64,000 nucleotides of DNA from assembly GCF_003314995.1 (NCBI RefSeq), contig NZ_QNRH01000001.1:186001-250000 (forward strand), in the 5' to 3' direction. Positions 34,299 to 43,889 of this stretch are shown in pieces. The DNA comes from Pseudochrobactrum asaccharolyticum. Its GTDB lineage: Bacteria > Pseudomonadota > Alphaproteobacteria > Rhizobiales > Rhizobiaceae. The notes beneath the pieces are model-generated. The model did no database searches, was not told where the DNA came from, and saw only the letters and a program-made list of their open reading frames with translations. The stretch's first letter is position 1. Each line of letters opens with the position of its first letter. The translations under genes were made by a program, and so were the position numbers.

Positions 34299-36065
34299 TC
34301 AAATATCCTGCAGAAGCTTGGTTGCCTTTGTCAGGCTGGTTGCACCATTGAGAATGCTCTGTTTCAGCCCTGCGGTTTCCTGCAAAGTATTTTGTGCGAA
34401 GAAGGCTGCCAGTGCGGCTGTATTCCCGTCATGCAATCCGGCTTTGGCCAGATAAAGCGCACCAACTGTCAGAGACAGCAGGCGCTGATAGGTGGTGGCA
34501 CCGCACAGCGCGGTCTGGCTGTCGCCTTGCACAATACAGTCTTGCAGAAAGCGCGTGGTTTCTTCCGCTGTGTCCAAAGCGGTTTCAAGCTGCGGTGCGA
34601 TCGTTTTCAGTGTATCCGATGTCTTGGCCTGTTCGGCAATGTCCCGCAATTCCTGCAGGAAACCATGAATATGCCCGCCATTTTCCAATGGCAGTTTACG
34701 CATCACCAGATCTATGGCCTGAATACCGTTGGTACCTTCATAAATCGGGAGAATGCGGGCATCGCGCAGTAATTGGGCAGCACCGGTTTCTTCGATATAG
34801 CCCATGCCGCCATGCACCTGAACGCCGAGAGAGGCGACATCCACACCGCTATCGGTAGAGAAGGCTTTAGCGAGCGGCGTCAGCAGACTGGCGCGGTTTG
34901 CCCAGAATGTGCCATTGGCAGGATCGGCCTTTGCCATATCGAGTGCCTGTGCAGTCGCGTAGCAGATCGAGCGCGAGGTTTGTGCCAGACCCTTCATGGT
35001 CAGCAACATGCGCGCTACATCGGGGTGTTCGATGATCGGGCTCATCTCAGCGCCTTTGGCTGCATTTAAAGAACGTCCCTGACGACGTTCTGCTGCATAG
35101 GCGCGGGCTTTTTGATAGGCGGCTTCCGCTACAGCTACACCCTGAATACCGACTAGCAGGCGGGCATTGTTCATCATGGTGAACATGCAGGCGAGGCCTT
35201 TATGCTCTTCGCCGATCAGATAGCCGACAGCGCCTTTTTCACCGGTATCACCAAAGCCGTCACCATAAATCATGGTGCAGGTTGGTGAAGCGTGAAGACC
35301 GAGTTTTTCTTCTAGCCCTGCGCAGAATACATCATTGCGCGCGCCAAGCGAACCGTCTTCATTGACCAGATATTTCGGTACCAAAAACAGTGAAATTCCC
35401 TTGGTGCCTGCCGGTGCATCGGGCAGGCGTGCCAGTACAAGATGCACGATATTGTCGGTCAGATCATGCTCGCCATAGGTGATGAAAATTTTCTGCCCGA
35501 AAATCCGGTAGTTGCCGTCATCTGCCCGTTCAGCACGGCTGCGTAAAGCACCAAGATCTGAACCTGCTTGCGGCTCGGTGAGGTTCATGGTGCCTGACCA
35601 TTCGCCGGAAATCAGCTTTTCAAGATAGGTATTTTTTAGCGCATCACTGGCATGGTGCTCGAGTGCTTCCACCGCGCCCATGGTCAGGGTGGAGGCAATG
35701 GCAAAACCGAGCGAGCCGGAATTCCACATCTCTGCAACCGCGACCGAGAGCAAGGTTGGTAACCCCTGACCTCCATAGGCGGGATCACCGGTCAGCGCGT
35801 TCCAGCCGCCCTCTGTCCAGTCTTTATAGAGTGCCTGCCAGCCCTCTGTCGTCGTAACTTTTGCATCTTTAAGGGTTGCGCCTTGCTGATCGCCTTTGGT
35901 GCGTAGCGGCGTGATACGTGTCTCACTGAATTTGGCAGCCTCCTGCAAAATCGCATCGACAATATCCGGTGAAAGCTCAGAGAAAAGCTCTGTTTTCAAA
36001 AGCTCCGGCAGGTCTGCAACCTGATTGAGTGTCTGGCTGATCTGATTCAGTGGTGCGCGATACAT
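34299..36065 (-). CDS. acyl-CoA dehydrogenase (long, C-terminally extended type)
   Basis: 588 residues, longer than the ~380 of classical enzymes, with a C-terminal helical domain (from about 460) of the type seen in DmdC and related dehydrogenases. The FAD and substrate region shows MNLTEPQAGSDLGAL, the ring-stacking HGGMGYIEE and the catalytic glutamate in PIYEGTNGIQAIDL. It should insert a trans-2,3 double bond into acyl-CoA with ETF as electron acceptor. GGAGAA lies seven bases before the ATG. It is followed almost without gap by the enoyl-CoA hydratase gene. The acyl substrate is unknown; methylmercaptopropionyl-CoA is one of several options for this subgroup. Confidence 0.93.
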   Translation of the reverse strand: MYRAPLNQISQTLNQVADLPELLKTELFSELSPDIVDAILQEAAKFSETRITPLRTKGDQQGATLKDAKVTTTEGWQALYKDWTEGGWNALTGDPAYGGQGLPTLLSVAVAEMWNSGSLGFAIASTLTMGAVEALEHHASDALKNTYLEKLISGEWSGTMNLTEPQAGSDLGALRSRAERADDGNYRIFGQKIFITYGEHDLTDNIVHLVLARLPDAPAGTKGISLFLVPKYLVNEDGSLGARNDVFCAGLEEKLGLHASPTCTMIYGDGFGDTGEKGAVGYLIGEEHKGLACMFTMMNNARLLVGIQGVAVAEAAYQKARAYAAERRQGRSLNAAKGAEMSPIIEHPDVARMLLTMKGLAQTSRSICYATAQALDMAKADPANGTFWANRASLLTPLAKAFSTDSGVDVASLGVQVHGGMGYIEETGAAQLLRDARILPIYEGTNGIQAIDLVMRKLPLENGGHIHGFLQELRDIAEQAKTSDTLKTIAPQLETALDTAEETTRFLQDCIVQGDSQTALCGATTYQRLLSLTVGALYLAKAGLHDGNTAALAAFFAQNTLQETAGLKQSILNGATSLTKATKLLQDI

Positions 36066-36181
36066 CTGCTTTCTCCGTTTGGCGCATTCGCGTGAAAGAA
36101 TGCAGCCACAGTTCTCCTTAATGATTATTGGTATCGGCTTATTACGTAAACGTCAATAAATTCTCCGGGCGTGTAAATAAG

Positions 36182-36208
36182 AAAAAACCCGCCGGTAAGG
36201 CGGGTTTT
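36182..36208 (-). terminator. Rho-independent terminator of purD
   Basis: On the reverse strand, a ten-base stem (AAAACCCGCC/GGCGGGTTTT) with a five-base loop followed by a T run (A run 36182-36187 on the plus strand). It lies just beyond the purD stop. Confidence 0.85.
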
Positions 36209-36221
36209 AAAAAAGCTATAC

Positions 36222-37532
36222 TTAGGCTGTTTTCTCACGCTCAACAGCACGCCAGCCGATATCTTTACGGCAGAAACCTTCCGGCCAGTCGATTTTAGAA
36301 ACCGCCTGATAGGCTTTTGCCTGCGCCTCGGAAACTGTTTTTCCGGTGGCGGTAACATTGAGAACGCGTCCGCCATTGGCCAGCAAGTCACCGTCCTTGT
36401 GCACGGTGCCAGCATGGAACACTTTCACATCCGGCAGAGCATCGGCGTCTTCCACACCTTTGATAATTGTGCCTTTGCGCGGGGAGGTCGGATAGCCCTC
36501 TGCTGCCATAACAACAGTGAGGGCGGCCTCATCGCTCCAGCGGATTGAAAGCTGGTTCAGCATATTATTGGCTGCTGCCAGCATAATCACCAGCAGGTCA
36601 TCTTTGAGACGGGTCATCAGCACCTGACATTCAGGGTCGCCGAAGCGTGTATTATATTCGATGAGCTTCGGACCATCTTTGCCGATCATCAGGCCGGCAA
36701 ACAACACGCCGCTGAAAGGTGCGCCGATTTCAGCCATGCCGCGCATGGTCGGCTCAATCAGTTCCTTCATCACCCGTTCCGTCATGGCTTCATCCATGAT
36801 CGGGGCAGGGGAATAGGCGCCCATACCGCCGGTATTGGCGCCGGTATCGCCGTCGCCAACGCGTTTATGATCTTGCGCGCTGCCAAAAGGCAAAGCGGTT
36901 GTGCCGTCACAAATGCAGAAGAAGCTGGCTTCTTCACCGTCGAGAAACTCTTCAACCACAACTTCGGCACCGGCATCGCCGAAATGGCCTTCAAAACAGG
37001 CATCTACCGCATCCAAAGCTTCTTCCAAAGTCATGGCAACAACCACGCCTTTGCCTGCGGCTAGACCGTCGGCTTTAACGACAATCGGTGCACCCTGTTC
37101 GCGGATATAGGCTTTGGCCTTCGGGGCGTTGTTGAAGCGGCTATAGCTGCCGGTCGGAATATCAAAACGGGCGCAAAGGTCTTTGGTGAAGCCTTTGGAA
37201 CCTTCAAGCTGGGCGGCGGCCTGTGAAGGGCCGAATACTTTAATGCCTGCTTTCAGCAACGGGTCGGTAATACCGGCGACCAGTGGTGCTTCAGGGCCGA
37301 CAACAACCAGATCAATTTCGAAACTGTGGCAGAAGGCAATCACGGCATCATGATCATCAATGTCGAGATCAATCAGTGTGGCATGATCGGCAATGCCCGG
37401 ATTGCCCGGTGTGCAGTAGAGCGTGCCGAGCAGCGGGGAAGCTGCCAGTTTCCAGCTAAGAGCGTGTTCGCGGCCACCGGAGCCGATGAGCAGAACTTTA
37501 AGAGCTTCTGAGGAAGACGTGGTCACAGGCAT
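36222..37532 (-). CDS. purD: phosphoribosylamine-glycine ligase
   Basis: 436 residues, the usual length. It makes glycinamide ribonucleotide, the second step of purine synthesis. The N-terminal [12 protein letters not shown], the ATP-grasp region ([14 protein letters not shown]) and the metal-ligand region FNTRFGDPE-type sequence ([13 protein letters not shown]) are all present. GGAGAA sits just before the ATG. It is divergent from ubiA and closed by its own terminator. The N-terminal extension of eleven residues before LLIGSGG is longer than in E. coli PurD but harmless. Confidence 0.96.
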   Translation of the reverse strand: MPVTTSSSEALKVLLIGSGGREHALSWKLAASPLLGTLYCTPGNPGIADHATLIDLDIDDHDAVIAFCHSFEIDLVVVGPEAPLVAGITDPLLKAGIKVFGPSQAAAQLEGSKGFTKDLCARFDIPTGSYSRFNNAPKAKAYIREQGAPIVVKADGLAAGKGVVVAMTLEEALDAVDACFEGHFGDAGAEVVVEEFLDGEEASFFCICDGTTALPFGSAQDHKRVGDGDTGANTGGMGAYSPAPIMDEAMTERVMKELIEPTMRGMAEIGAPFSGVLFAGLMIGKDGPKLIEYNTRFGDPECQVLMTRLKDDLLVIMLAAANNMLNQLSIRWSDEAALTVVMAAEGYPTSPRKGTIIKGVEDADALPDVKVFHAGTVHKDGDLLANGGRVLNVTATGKTVSEAQAKAYQAVSKIDWPEGFCRKDIGWRAVEREKTA

Positions 37533-37645
37533 TTCTCCATGATGTACTTCAGGCTTGGATGTGCTTCAGGCTTGCTCCTCCTTTACGAAATCGTTAGAGA
37601 ATTTGAAAGCATTTATAAGAATGCAACTGCGAAAGGTTTGCATAA

Positions 37646-38629
37646 ATGGTTCAGATTCAGGCGCGCGGCCAAACAGGCAAAGTTATGGACGCTCCGTCCG
37701 GCCATTGGGTCTATCGTTTGTTGCCGCCAAGCCTGTGGCCTTATGCGCAGCTTGCCCGTTGGGATCGCCCGATTGGCTGGCAATTGCTGCTCTGGCCATG
37801 TCTGTGGTCGGCGGCCATGGTCGCGAGTGCCGGTGCCAAAGCAGGTGATGATGTCTGGACGGTTTTGCCGTCGCTCTGGCATATGGCACTGTTTCTGGTT
37901 GGTGCCATTGCCATGCGCGGTGCAGGCTGCACGCTGAATGATCTGGCCGATCAGGATATTGACGATAAAGTTGCGCGTACGCGTTCCCGCCCGTTGCCGT
38001 CCGGTCAGGTGAGCCGCAAACAGGCATGGCTGTTTTTAGCCCTGCAATGTCTGGTCGGGCTTGCGGTGGTGCTGCAGTTCAACTGGTTTACCGTGGCGTT
38101 GAGCTTTGCCTCACTGGTGATTGTTGCTGCTTATCCGTTCATGAAGCGCATTACCGACTGGCCGCAACTGGTGCTGGGTATGGCCTTTTCATGGGGTGCG
38201 CTGGTGGCATGGTCGGCACAGGCCGGTTCTTTATCACTGGCACCGGTGCTGCTCTATGTTGGTGCAATCATGTGGACGATTGGCTATGACACAATCTACG
38301 CACATCAGGATAAAGAAGATGACGCGCTGGTCGGCGTGCGCTCAACGGCACGTTTGTTTGGTGAGAAAACCAAGCTGGCACTGATGCTGCTCTATGGTGG
38401 TGCGTTGATTTGCTTTGCCTGGGCTTTTGCTTCGGCTGAAGTGCCGATGCCTGCACTCGCTGGTTTGCTGGCCGCCGGTGTGCATCTGTATCGCCAGATT
38501 ATTGTGCTGGATATTGACAATCCGGAGCAATGCCTGCGCCTGTTCCGCTCCAACAATATTGTCGGCTGGCTGATTTTTGCCGGTTTGGTACTTGGCTCTT
38601 TGTGGGTTGTGATCAAACCGGTGATCTGA
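37646..38629 (+). CDS. ubiA: 4-hydroxybenzoate polyprenyltransferase
   Basis: 327 residues with about eight membrane helices. The two aspartate-rich prenyl-diphosphate motifs are NDLADQDID and the later YAHQDKEDD, as in UbiA. It attaches the polyprenyl tail to 4-hydroxybenzoate for ubiquinone, in the inner membrane. The N-terminus has about 20 extra residues before the first helix pair (GHWVYRLLPPSLWPYAQLARWDRP). AAAGG lies nine bases before the ATG at 37646. Divergent from purD; closed by a shared terminator with pdxH. Confidence 0.93.
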   Translation: MVQIQARGQTGKVMDAPSGHWVYRLLPPSLWPYAQLARWDRPIGWQLLLWPCLWSAAMVASAGAKAGDDVWTVLPSLWHMALFLVGAIAMRGAGCTLNDLADQDIDDKVARTRSRPLPSGQVSRKQAWLFLALQCLVGLAVVLQFNWFTVALSFASLVIVAAYPFMKRITDWPQLVLGMAFSWGALVAWSAQAGSLSLAPVLLYVGAIMWTIGYDTIYAHQDKEDDALVGVRSTARLFGEKTKLALMLLYGGALICFAWAFASAEVPMPALAGLLAAGVHLYRQIIVLDIDNPEQCLRLFRSNNIVGWLIFAGLVLGSLWVVIKPVI

Positions 38630-38649
38630 ACCTGTTCATCGCTGTAAAT

Positions 38650-38680
38650 AAAAAAGCCGCGTCTCAGACGCGGCTTTTTT
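38650..38680. terminator. bidirectional terminator between ubiA and pdxH
   Basis: A long perfect stem, AAAAAAGCCGCGTCT (38650-38664) with AGACGCGGCTTTTTT (38666-38680). A runs and T runs on both sides fit termination in both directions. Confidence 0.9.
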
Positions 38681-38685
38681 GTTTT

Positions 38686-39297
38686 TTACGGATAGAATTT
38701 CTGAGTTGTCCAATCGCCTTCCGGCGTGTCACGCTTGAAGATCAGACGATCATGCAGGCGGAACGGACGGTCATGCCAGAACTCGATGTAAGTCGGCTTG
38801 ATGCGGAAGCCTGACCAATATTCAGGACGCGGAATTTCACCGATTGCAAATCGCGCGGTATATTCTGCAACTGCTTTTTCCAGAGCAAAGCGGCTTTCCA
38901 GAGGGCGGGATTGTTTGGAAGCCCATGCACCAATGCGGCTGCCGCGCGGACGTGACTGGTAATAGGCATCGGCTTCTTCAGCACTTACCTGCTCGACAGG
39001 ACCACGCACACGGATTTGGCGGCGCAGGGATTTCCAGTGAAAGCACATGGCTGCTTTACCGGCGGACAGAATTTCCTGACCCTTCTGGCTTTCATAATTG
39101 GTATAGAAAACAAAGCCATGCTCATCGAAATCTTTCAGCAGAACCATACGCACATTCGGCAGACCGCTCTCGTCGACGGTAGCAACGGCAACGGCATTCG
39201 GGTCATTTGGTTCGGATTTGGTTGCATCCTGCATCCATTCTGCAAACAGGCGGAAAGGTTCGGTCGCAGCGGTGAAATCATCAGCGGATGTTGTCAT
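38686..39297 (-). CDS. pdxH: pyridoxamine 5'-phosphate oxidase
   Basis: 203 residues from the chosen start. It oxidises pyridoxine or pyridoxamine phosphate to pyridoxal phosphate with FMN. The FMN sites [24 protein letters not shown] and the C-terminal [10 protein letters not shown] and W..KFYP end are typical. The longer frame to 39378 runs into a palindromic repeat (39359-39467), so the ATG at 39297 ([15 protein letters not shown]) is favoured even though its ribosome binding site is weak. The repeat therefore forms part of its promoter region. Confidence 0.94.
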   Translation of the reverse strand: MTTSADDFTAATEPFRLFAEWMQDATKSEPNDPNAVAVATVDESGLPNVRMVLLKDFDEHGFVFYTNYESQKGQEILSAGKAAMCFHWKSLRRQIRVRGPVEQVSAEEADAYYQSRPRGSRIGAWASKQSRPLESRFALEKAVAEYTARFAIGEIPRPEYWSGFRIKPTYIEFWHDRPFRLHDRLIFKRDTPEGDWTTQKFYP

Positions 39298-39358
39298 ATC
39301 GGTCTGTTCACTTAAATTATCAAAGCAGAAAGCTTTGGCCGGTTCGGCGAAGGCGCTC

Positions 39359-39467
39359 CTAGAGCGGTTTACGTTCATGTTGAATCGCAGTGCTCGCTCT
39401 AGATTTTTTTAATTGTCGCATGTTCGCGGTAGCTCAAATGCATTCATATGAGCGCGACATGCTCTAG
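39359..39467. repeat. intergenic repeat, family B, copy 1
   Basis: About 109 bases with CTAGAGCG at the left and GCTCTAG at the right end. The central block GCTCGCTCTAGATTTTTTTAATTGTCGCATGTTCGCGGTAGCTCAAATG... is nearly identical to 46252-46360 (only a few changes; ATTGTCGC against ATTATCGC). Near the right end, TCAAATGCATTCATATGAGCGCGACATG is an inverted repeat. Confidence 0.8.
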
Positions 39468-39819
39468 GCTGCGCCGTAATTATAACGCGCATACCTTACA
39501 TGGCTGTCCGTGCTTGTGAAGTCCCGTAAATCGAATATTTTCTCAGAAACCGGCCCAGAACGACAGTGAGCATGGGGTGCCAGATCAAGAAATAATCAGG
39601 AAAAACACAAGAAAGCGTTGTGCGGGAATAATCTTGTTATCAGCATTTTGAATTGCTGTGAAAACAGCAGGCCGGAGCCTTTGACGCTGAGTAGTGATTT
39701 GTTTACCTTGCAAACTCACCGCTTGTTAACGCGGATTGGTTCATAACAAATGTCTGATTTACATTAATACGGGATGATCTTATAGGATAGTTCCGTTCCC
39801 AGCCAGTCAGGACGATCAT
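39468..39819. other. non-coding region upstream of the lipoprotein gene
   Basis: About 350 bases with no gene or RNA feature recognised on either strand. No tRNA-like cloverleaf was seen. Confidence 0.5.
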
Positions 39820-40299
39820 TTGCCAGTCACAAAGACGACAACAGAATTACGGAATAATCACTTCTTGCAGCGTATGCAGGGTGTTTCATGCCGGATTCTG
39901 GTGGTTGTTGGTGCTGTTGCGTTGCTCTCCGGTTGTGCGATGTCCGGTTTTGATCTTCAGAAAGCTGCACCGGATAAAACTGCGATTACCGGTTCAGTGA
40001 ATAAGCCGCCTGTTGCTGAAGTCACGGACAGCAGCAAAATGTCGGATCAGAATACGATCCGGAATGTTGTCTCTGCATTGAATTTCACGCAATGGGGCAA
40101 GACACCTATTCCTTGGGCTAATCCCGATACCGGCAGTCAGGGTACCATCACCACTGTTGCTGAGAAAAAGACCGAAGCCGGTCTGTGCCGTGAGTTTGAA
40201 ACCTCGCGTGAGGCTTTTGACGGTGCCGCACTTTATCGCGGACAGGCTTGCATGGCGCAGGGCGGCGCATGGGCCTTGACCTCTTTTGCGCCACTCTGA
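39820..40299 (+). CDS. surface lipoprotein of the RT0821/Lpp0805 type
   Basis: 159 residues from a TTG start with AGGAC (39809-39813) before it; the ATG at 39874 is an alternative with no good ribosome binding site. A hydrophobic segment ends in the lipobox LLSGC (Cys39). The mature part has a small conserved domain with PWANPDTGSQGTITT, a central GLCREFETS and a late GQACMAQGGAWAL, the pattern of RT0821/Lpp0805-like surface proteins. A single gene; function unknown, outer-membrane location inferred. Confidence 0.78.
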   Translation: MPVTKTTTELRNNHFLQRMQGVSCRILVVVGAVALLSGCAMSGFDLQKAAPDKTAITGSVNKPPVAEVTDSSKMSDQNTIRNVVSALNFTQWGKTPIPWANPDTGSQGTITTVAEKKTEAGLCREFETSREAFDGAALYRGQACMAQGGAWALTSFAPL

Positions 40300-40554
40300 A
40301 TGAGTAAAATGCGCTGAACTCTTTGTTTTCATAACGTAATTGCACTATTTCGTTGCGCGTCTCTGGAAAAATTGCGCACTGATGCGCATATTGCATTGTA
40401 AAAGCATGCCGGAGCCTGTCGCAGATTGCTGCCGCTTTTCATAAAGCAGATCAGTTATTTAATCTCTTCTGACAAGTGCGCCGGATGCGCTATGATTTGG
40501 AACAATTTACTGGTGATTCCGTTTGTGCAGTCACCGCAACGATAAAGGAATACT

Positions 40555-41454
40555 ATGCGCGATCCCTATAGCGTATTGGGCGTCGCTAAAACGGCGAAGC
40601 CTGAAGAAATAAAATCTGCTTTTCGTAAACTGGCCAAGAAGTATCACCCTGACCAAAATCAGGATGATCCGAAGGCACAGGAGAAATTTGCCGAAATTAA
40701 TCAGGCCTATGAAATCGTCGGTGACAAAGACAAGCGCGGCCAGTTCGATCGTGGTGAAATAGACGCGGAAGGTAAGCCTGCCGGTTTTGCCGGTCACGGC
40801 TATGGCGGTCAGCAGGGCGATCCTTTCGCGGGTTTCCGTCGTGGCGGTTCTGGCGGCGGTTTTCAGCAGGGCGGTTTTGACGGCGCAGAGGATATTCTGA
40901 GCAGCATCTTTGGTGGTGGTTTTGCCGGTGGCGGTCGTACCCGTAGCCGAGCGCCGTCCAAAGCACCTGATCTGAAAGCATCCATTTCTGTGACGCTTGA
41001 GCAGGCTGCCGGTGCTGAAAAAGTTGAAGCCGTTTTCCCGAATGGCAAGAAACTGTCGATCAAGCTGCCGGCCTATGTTGAGGACGGTCAGACCATTCGC
41101 CTCAAAGGGCAGGGGGAAACAATCCCCGGTGCCGTTGACGGTGATGCCTTGGTGACGATCAATTTCAGGAAACATCCGCGTTTCCGCCTAGATGGCCGTG
41201 ATCTGCATCTCGATCTGCCGGTGCAGCTGAGCGATGCCGTGCTGGGATCGCGCGCGGAAATTGAAACTTTGAACGGTCGTGTGGCTGTACGCATTCCGGC
41301 ATGGTCAAGCTCGGACAAAATCCTGCGCCTGAAAGGCAAAGGTTTGCCGAACAAAACCGGCGATGCGGCAGATCTGTTCGTGCATATCCAGATTATGCTG
41401 CCGGAAGACGGTGATGAGCAGCTCGAATCATTGCTGCGTTCGCGCGCCGGTTGA
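40555..41454 (+). CDS. DnaJ-like (CbpA type) co-chaperone
   Basis: 299 residues. N-terminal J domain (1-67) with the HPD motif in [11 protein letters not shown], then a glycine-rich linker (about 78-125, [19 protein letters not shown] in part) and two C-terminal substrate-binding domains. It has no zinc-finger cysteine repeats, so it belongs to the DnaJ class II/CbpA group that stimulates DnaK. AAAGGAA precedes the ATG by five bases. It stands alone. Confidence 0.92.
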   Translation: MRDPYSVLGVAKTAKPEEIKSAFRKLAKKYHPDQNQDDPKAQEKFAEINQAYEIVGDKDKRGQFDRGEIDAEGKPAGFAGHGYGGQQGDPFAGFRRGGSGGGFQQGGFDGAEDILSSIFGGGFAGGGRTRSRAPSKAPDLKASISVTLEQAAGAEKVEAVFPNGKKLSIKLPAYVEDGQTIRLKGQGETIPGAVDGDALVTINFRKHPRFRLDGRDLHLDLPVQLSDAVLGSRAEIETLNGRVAVRIPAWSSSDKILRLKGKGLPNKTGDAADLFVHIQIMLPEDGDEQLESLLRSRAG

Positions 41455-41532
41455 TGGGTTCGCTACTGTATTTGGTTGCGATATTGCGCTGAACGGATGT
41501 GCGTGATTTGCAATCAAGGGCAAAATAAAGTG

Positions 41533-41560
41533 ATTTGCGGGTGGAATCGCGCCCGCAAAT
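41533..41560 (+). terminator. hairpin after the DnaJ-like gene
   Basis: ATTTGCGGG (41533-41541) pairs with CCCGCAAAT (41552-41560). The following ACTGCTTTCT is pyrimidine-rich but not a T run. Confidence 0.45.
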
Positions 41561-41735
41561 ACTGCTTTCTATTCTTGGGCAGAACCGTTACATAATAGAA
41601 ACAATCAGCTGATATCTGCATTGAAACAGTCGCTTTCAAGGGGACGGAGGACAAAAATTACCGTCCTTGCTTGAAGCCGCTACTGTGCTATGCGATAGGC
41701 AGCTATTCAGATGATATTTTTATGAGGTATGGTGC

Positions 41736-42554
41736 ATGACCACCAAATCCGGTTTGTTGCAAGGAAAACGCGGGCTGATCTTGGGTCTGGCCAACAACCG
41801 CTCTATCGCCTGGGGTATTGCCAAAGCTGCCCGGGATGCCGGTGCTGAGATTGCTTTGACCTATCAGGGCGATGCAATGAAGAAGCGCGTTGAGCCGCTC
41901 GCTGCTGAATTGGACGCACTGCTTTGCGGCCATTGCGATGTGACTGACGATGCATCCATGGATGCAGTTTTTGCTTTGATCGAAAAAGAATGGGGCAAGC
42001 TGGACTTCCTCGTTCACGCCATTGGCTTCTCCGATAAGGATGAGCTGACCGGTCGTTACGTCGATACATCAGCAGAAAACTTTACGAACACCATGCTGAT
42101 CTCGGTTTATTCCTTCACAGCGCTTGCTAAGCGCGCGGAAAAACTGATGGCTGACGGCGGTTCCATGCTGACACTCACCTATTATGGTGCAGAAAAAGTC
42201 ATGCCGAACTACAACGTCATGGGTGTTGCCAAGGCAGCGCTTGAAGCCAGCGTTAAATATCTGGCTGTTGATCTTGGTCCGCAGAATATCCGCGTTAATG
42301 CGATTTCCGCTGGCCCGATCAAGACTTTGGCTGCTTCGGGTATTGGCGATTTCCGCTATATTCTGAAATGGAACGAGTATAACGCACCGCTGCGTCGCAC
42401 TGTGACCATTGATGAAGTTGGTGATTCCGGCCTGTATTTCCTTTCCGACCTGTCCCGTTCGGTAACCGGTGAAGTGCACCACGTTGACAGCGGCTATCAT
42501 ACTATCGGTATGAAGGCTGTGGATGCGCCGGATATTTCGGTCATTAAGGACTAA
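41736..42554 (+). CDS. fabI: enoyl-[acyl-carrier-protein] reductase (NADH)
   Basis: 272 residues. The short-chain dehydrogenase fold of FabI has GLANNRSIAWGIA at the cofactor site and the Y-x6-K active site (Tyr159 and Lys166, in NYNVMGVAK). It completes each cycle of fatty-acid elongation and is the target of triclosan. GAGG lies eight bases before the ATG. The histidine phosphatase gene follows 10 bases after its stop, so the two are probably co-transcribed. Confidence 0.95.
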   Translation: MTTKSGLLQGKRGLILGLANNRSIAWGIAKAARDAGAEIALTYQGDAMKKRVEPLAAELDALLCGHCDVTDDASMDAVFALIEKEWGKLDFLVHAIGFSDKDELTGRYVDTSAENFTNTMLISVYSFTALAKRAEKLMADGGSMLTLTYYGAEKVMPNYNVMGVAKAALEASVKYLAVDLGPQNIRVNAISAGPIKTLAASGIGDFRYILKWNEYNAPLRRTVTIDEVGDSGLYFLSDLSRSVTGEVHHVDSGYHTIGMKAVDAPDISVIKD

Positions 42555-42564
42555 GGTGAGCACT

Positions 42565-43164
42565 ATGGCACGGGAAATCATTTACTTCTCGCGTCATGGC
42601 GAGACAGATTGGAACGTCTCGCAGCGTGTGCAGGGGCAAATGGACATTGACATCAATGACCATGGCCGAACACAGGCTGACCGCAATGGTGATATGCTGA
42701 AATCACTGATCGGAACCGCAGAAGGGTTTGACTTTGTTGCAAGTCCTCTGCGCCGTACCCGTGAAACGATGGAGCGTATCCGCACCCGTATGGGGCTTGA
42801 TCCGCTGGCCTACCGCACCGATCCGTTGCTGATGGAAGTGCATTTCGGTGACTGGCAGGGACACATGATGGAAGAGTTCGCAGCTGTCGGTGTCGGCAAT
42901 GCGGGGCTTTTGCAGCAGCGTGAACGCGATAAGTGGAACTTTGTGCCGCCGGGTGACCAGGCTGAAAGCTATATGGGGCTCTCAAAACGTATTGCTCAAT
43001 GGCTTGAAACTGTTCAGGGCAAGACGGTTTGCGTCACCCATGGCGGATGTATCCGTACTCTGTTCTATTTGATTGAGGGCATGAGCGGTCAGGATGCAGC
43101 GCATCTGCCTGTGCCGCAGGATAAAATCCTGAAGCTTGAGAATAATCACCTTGAGTGGATTTGA
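42565..43164 (+). CDS. histidine phosphatase family protein
   Basis: 199 residues. The phosphohistidine signature is RHGETDW (10-16), with a second Arg at SPLRRTRET and a catalytic VTHGG near residue 159, as in small phosphoglycerate-mutase-like phosphatases. The start at 42565 is set by AAGGTGAG before it. It is preceded by fabI with a 10-base gap. The substrate (phospho-sugar, phospho-protein or alpha-ribazole phosphate) is not deducible. A terminator follows. Confidence 0.9.
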   Translation: MAREIIYFSRHGETDWNVSQRVQGQMDIDINDHGRTQADRNGDMLKSLIGTAEGFDFVASPLRRTRETMERIRTRMGLDPLAYRTDPLLMEVHFGDWQGHMMEEFAAVGVGNAGLLQQRERDKWNFVPPGDQAESYMGLSKRIAQWLETVQGKTVCVTHGGCIRTLFYLIEGMSGQDAAHLPVPQDKILKLENNHLEWI

Positions 43165-43189
43165 CCACAGCACAAAGGTCGATCTAAAT
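43165..43189. repeat. fragment of intergenic repeat family C
   Basis: CCACAGCACAAAGGTCGATCTAAAT matches the right half of the copy at 22728-22767 (GGCACACAAAGGTCGCTCTAAAT, in pieces) except for two bases. The left half is absent, so it is a truncated copy. Confidence 0.55.
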
Positions 43190-43219
43190 AAAAAAGCGCC
43201 GGAAATGGCGCTTTTTTTA
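43190..43219. terminator. bidirectional terminator after the histidine phosphatase gene
   Basis: AAAAAAGCGCC (43190-43200) pairs with GGCGCTTTTTT (43207-43217), followed by a T. It also serves the DUF1344 gene on the other strand. Confidence 0.85.
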
Positions 43220-43239
43220 TGCTTGCAATAGGAGGCAGA

Positions 43240-43497
43240 TCAGCCGCCGTCTGTTTCATCGATATTGCTGATATAGCGCACATTGTCGACGAGGTCATAA
43301 GTGACAATGACCTTCATGCCTTTTTCAATTGTACTGAAATCGAATTCTCCGGGCAGACGGTAATCTTTGCCGTTATCCAGCGTAATGGATTCTGCATCTT
43401 CATTGATTTTTGTGATTTTGCCTTCCGCATCGTCAGCCAGAGCAGCTCCGGCGAAAAACGGTGCGAGTAACAATGTAAGAATGGCGAAAATACGCAT
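43240..43497 (-). CDS. secreted DUF1344 protein
   Basis: 85 residues. A signal peptide (MRIFAILTLLLAPFFAGAALA, cleavage near 21) is followed by a small beta-strand domain with EGKITKINEDAESITLDNGKDYRLP (shown in part), the DUF1344 pattern found in Hyphomicrobiales. The start at 43497 has AAGGAT before it; the longer frame to 43533 is not needed. Periplasmic, function unknown. Convergent with the phosphatase gene. Confidence 0.85.
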   Translation of the reverse strand: MRIFAILTLLLAPFFAGAALADDAEGKITKINEDAESITLDNGKDYRLPGEFDFSTIEKGMKVIVTYDLVDNVRYISNIDETDGG

Positions 43498-43889
43498 GAG
43501 AGATCCTTGTGCGTGGTAAAATCCGTTGTCCAAAGCTGCAGGTTAATTATGGCATTTGAAGGACCTGCTGCCCTGAAAGTCTTTTGCTGTCGTAACCGGA
43601 ACCTGTCCCGAAAATTGTAAGCCCCTCACGGGATAATCCGTATATTGGACTGATTTCTTCTCTAGTTTCGGTCAGATACGCATAAAAGCAAAAGATAGAC
43701 CATATTCGCGGATTTATGCAACATTTTCAAACTCCACGGTAGAGTAAGAGGGAATAGCTGGAATAGCGACGGTTTTTTGCGTTCCGGCCTTTCTGCTGTT
43801 TGACCGCTGCTTAAAAGACGAATAGAAACAGATCACCAAACTGAAATTAAAATGAACCGCACAGAACCGGTTCAATCTTGGGGTTTTCT
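43498..43889. other. non-coding region between DUF1344 and aroC
   Basis: About 390 bases without a supported gene. It should hold the divergent promoters of both genes, but no motif was strong enough to report. Confidence 0.5.

Noticed and set aside
39468-39819. tRNA or small RNA gene in the region before the lipoprotein gene
   Set aside because: No cloverleaf, no T-loop consensus and no terminator were seen.
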